Source of the DNA: Bacillus sp. FJAT-49736
GTDB lineage: Bacteria > Bacillota > Bacilli > Bacillales > Bacillaceae_C
Length of the DNA stretch: 64,000 bases
Direction of reading: 5' to 3'
Assembly (NCBI RefSeq): GCF_018343615.1
Contig: NZ_JAGYPI010000001.1
Location: 2,052,193-2,116,192 of the forward strand
How positions within the stretch are numbered: the stretch's first letter is position 1; the number at the start of each line of letters is the position of its first letter. Positions 63,944 through 64,000 of this stretch are shown here, one piece after another. The notes under the pieces are model-generated. The model had not been told where the DNA came from. It did no database searches and was given only the letters and a program-made list of their open reading frames with translations. The translations under genes were made by a program, and so were the position numbers.

Positions 63944-64000
63944 CTAGTTAACTCTTTCTAATTCATGGTTCCGCAGTTCTATTCGGCGAATTTTCCCCGA
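63944..64000 (-). CDS. 3' end of an acyl-CoA synthetase (AMP-forming), partial
   Basis: The last 18 codons of a minus-strand gene enter from the window edge and end at TAG (63946-63944). They begin SGKIRRIELR, the C-terminal A10 motif of ANL-superfamily acyl-CoA synthetases, whose Lys is catalytic for adenylate formation. In B. subtilis ytcI, an acyl-CoA synthetase gene, lies in this neighbourhood. Only the tail is visible, so the substrate class cannot be judged. Confidence 0.8.
   Translation of the reverse strand, partial: SGKIRRIELRNHELERVN

Overview
The window is a low-GC Gram-positive chromosome segment that reads as an endospore-forming Bacillaceae. Three things point there: the sporulation genes (sspI, ytxC, ytaF, ytvI, ytrH-ytrI, ytfJ/gerW), the T-box and L20 leaders, and a gene order close to that of Bacillus subtilis (pheST, infC-rpmI-rplT, thrS, dnaB-dnaI, gapB-polA, mdh-icd-citZ, pfkA-pyk, dnaE, ackA-tpx-sppA). 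It is not B. subtilis itself: phoP-phoR, fxsA and ytwI are missing from their usual places, and accessory genes and repeats have been inserted. Almost all of the window is core chromosome; I saw no prophage, IS transposase, CRISPR array, rRNA or tRNA.

Layout. 0-5 kb: the tail of an unknown gene, rnhC, then a formate-dehydrogenase-like molybdoenzyme with its FdhD sulfurtransferase under a promoter carrying a cre-like site, and a YetJ/BI-1 channel. 5-13 kb: T-box-controlled pheS-pheT, an rRNA/tRNA methyltransferase, sspI, an M42 peptidase, a dimeric dUTPase and a TVP38-type membrane protein. 13-19 kb: a DUF1294 gene with a damaged start, the L20-autoregulated infC-rpmI-rplT operon (ATT start on infC), T-box thrS and ytxC. 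18.7-28.6 kb: dnaI, dnaB, nrdR, speD, gapB, coaE, ytaF, mutM, polA. 28.7-33.4 kb: a MaoC-like protein and the TCA genes mdh, icd, citZ. 33.7-46 kb: ytvI, pyk, pfkA, accA, accD, a FadR-type regulator, malic enzyme and dnaE. 46-64 kb: ytrHI, nrnA, ytpI, ytoI, an EcsC-family protein, moaB, ald, an Xaa-Pro peptidase, ytkL, ackA, ytxK, tpx, ytfJ, ytfI, yteJ, sppA, NAD kinase, rarD and the end of an acyl-CoA synthetase.

How it fits together: the central block holds lower glycolysis (PfkA, Pyk), gluconeogenesis (GapB), the citrate branch of the TCA cycle, malic enzyme, acetyl-CoA carboxylase and acetate kinase. Visible control signals are CcpA-type cre sites (fdh, ackA), CcpN-type boxes (gapB), T-boxes (pheS, thrS) and the L20 leader.

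The most unusual content is non-coding. There is a family of 150-200 bp palindromic, MITE-like elements sharing a TGTTGCTTTT / AAAGCAACA core: five copies plus one fragment, one of them splitting pheS from pheT. A second dispersed repeat has three copies. A 28-bp hairpin-bearing tandem array lies between mdh and icd. I found no convincing new multi-gene defence or biosynthetic system.
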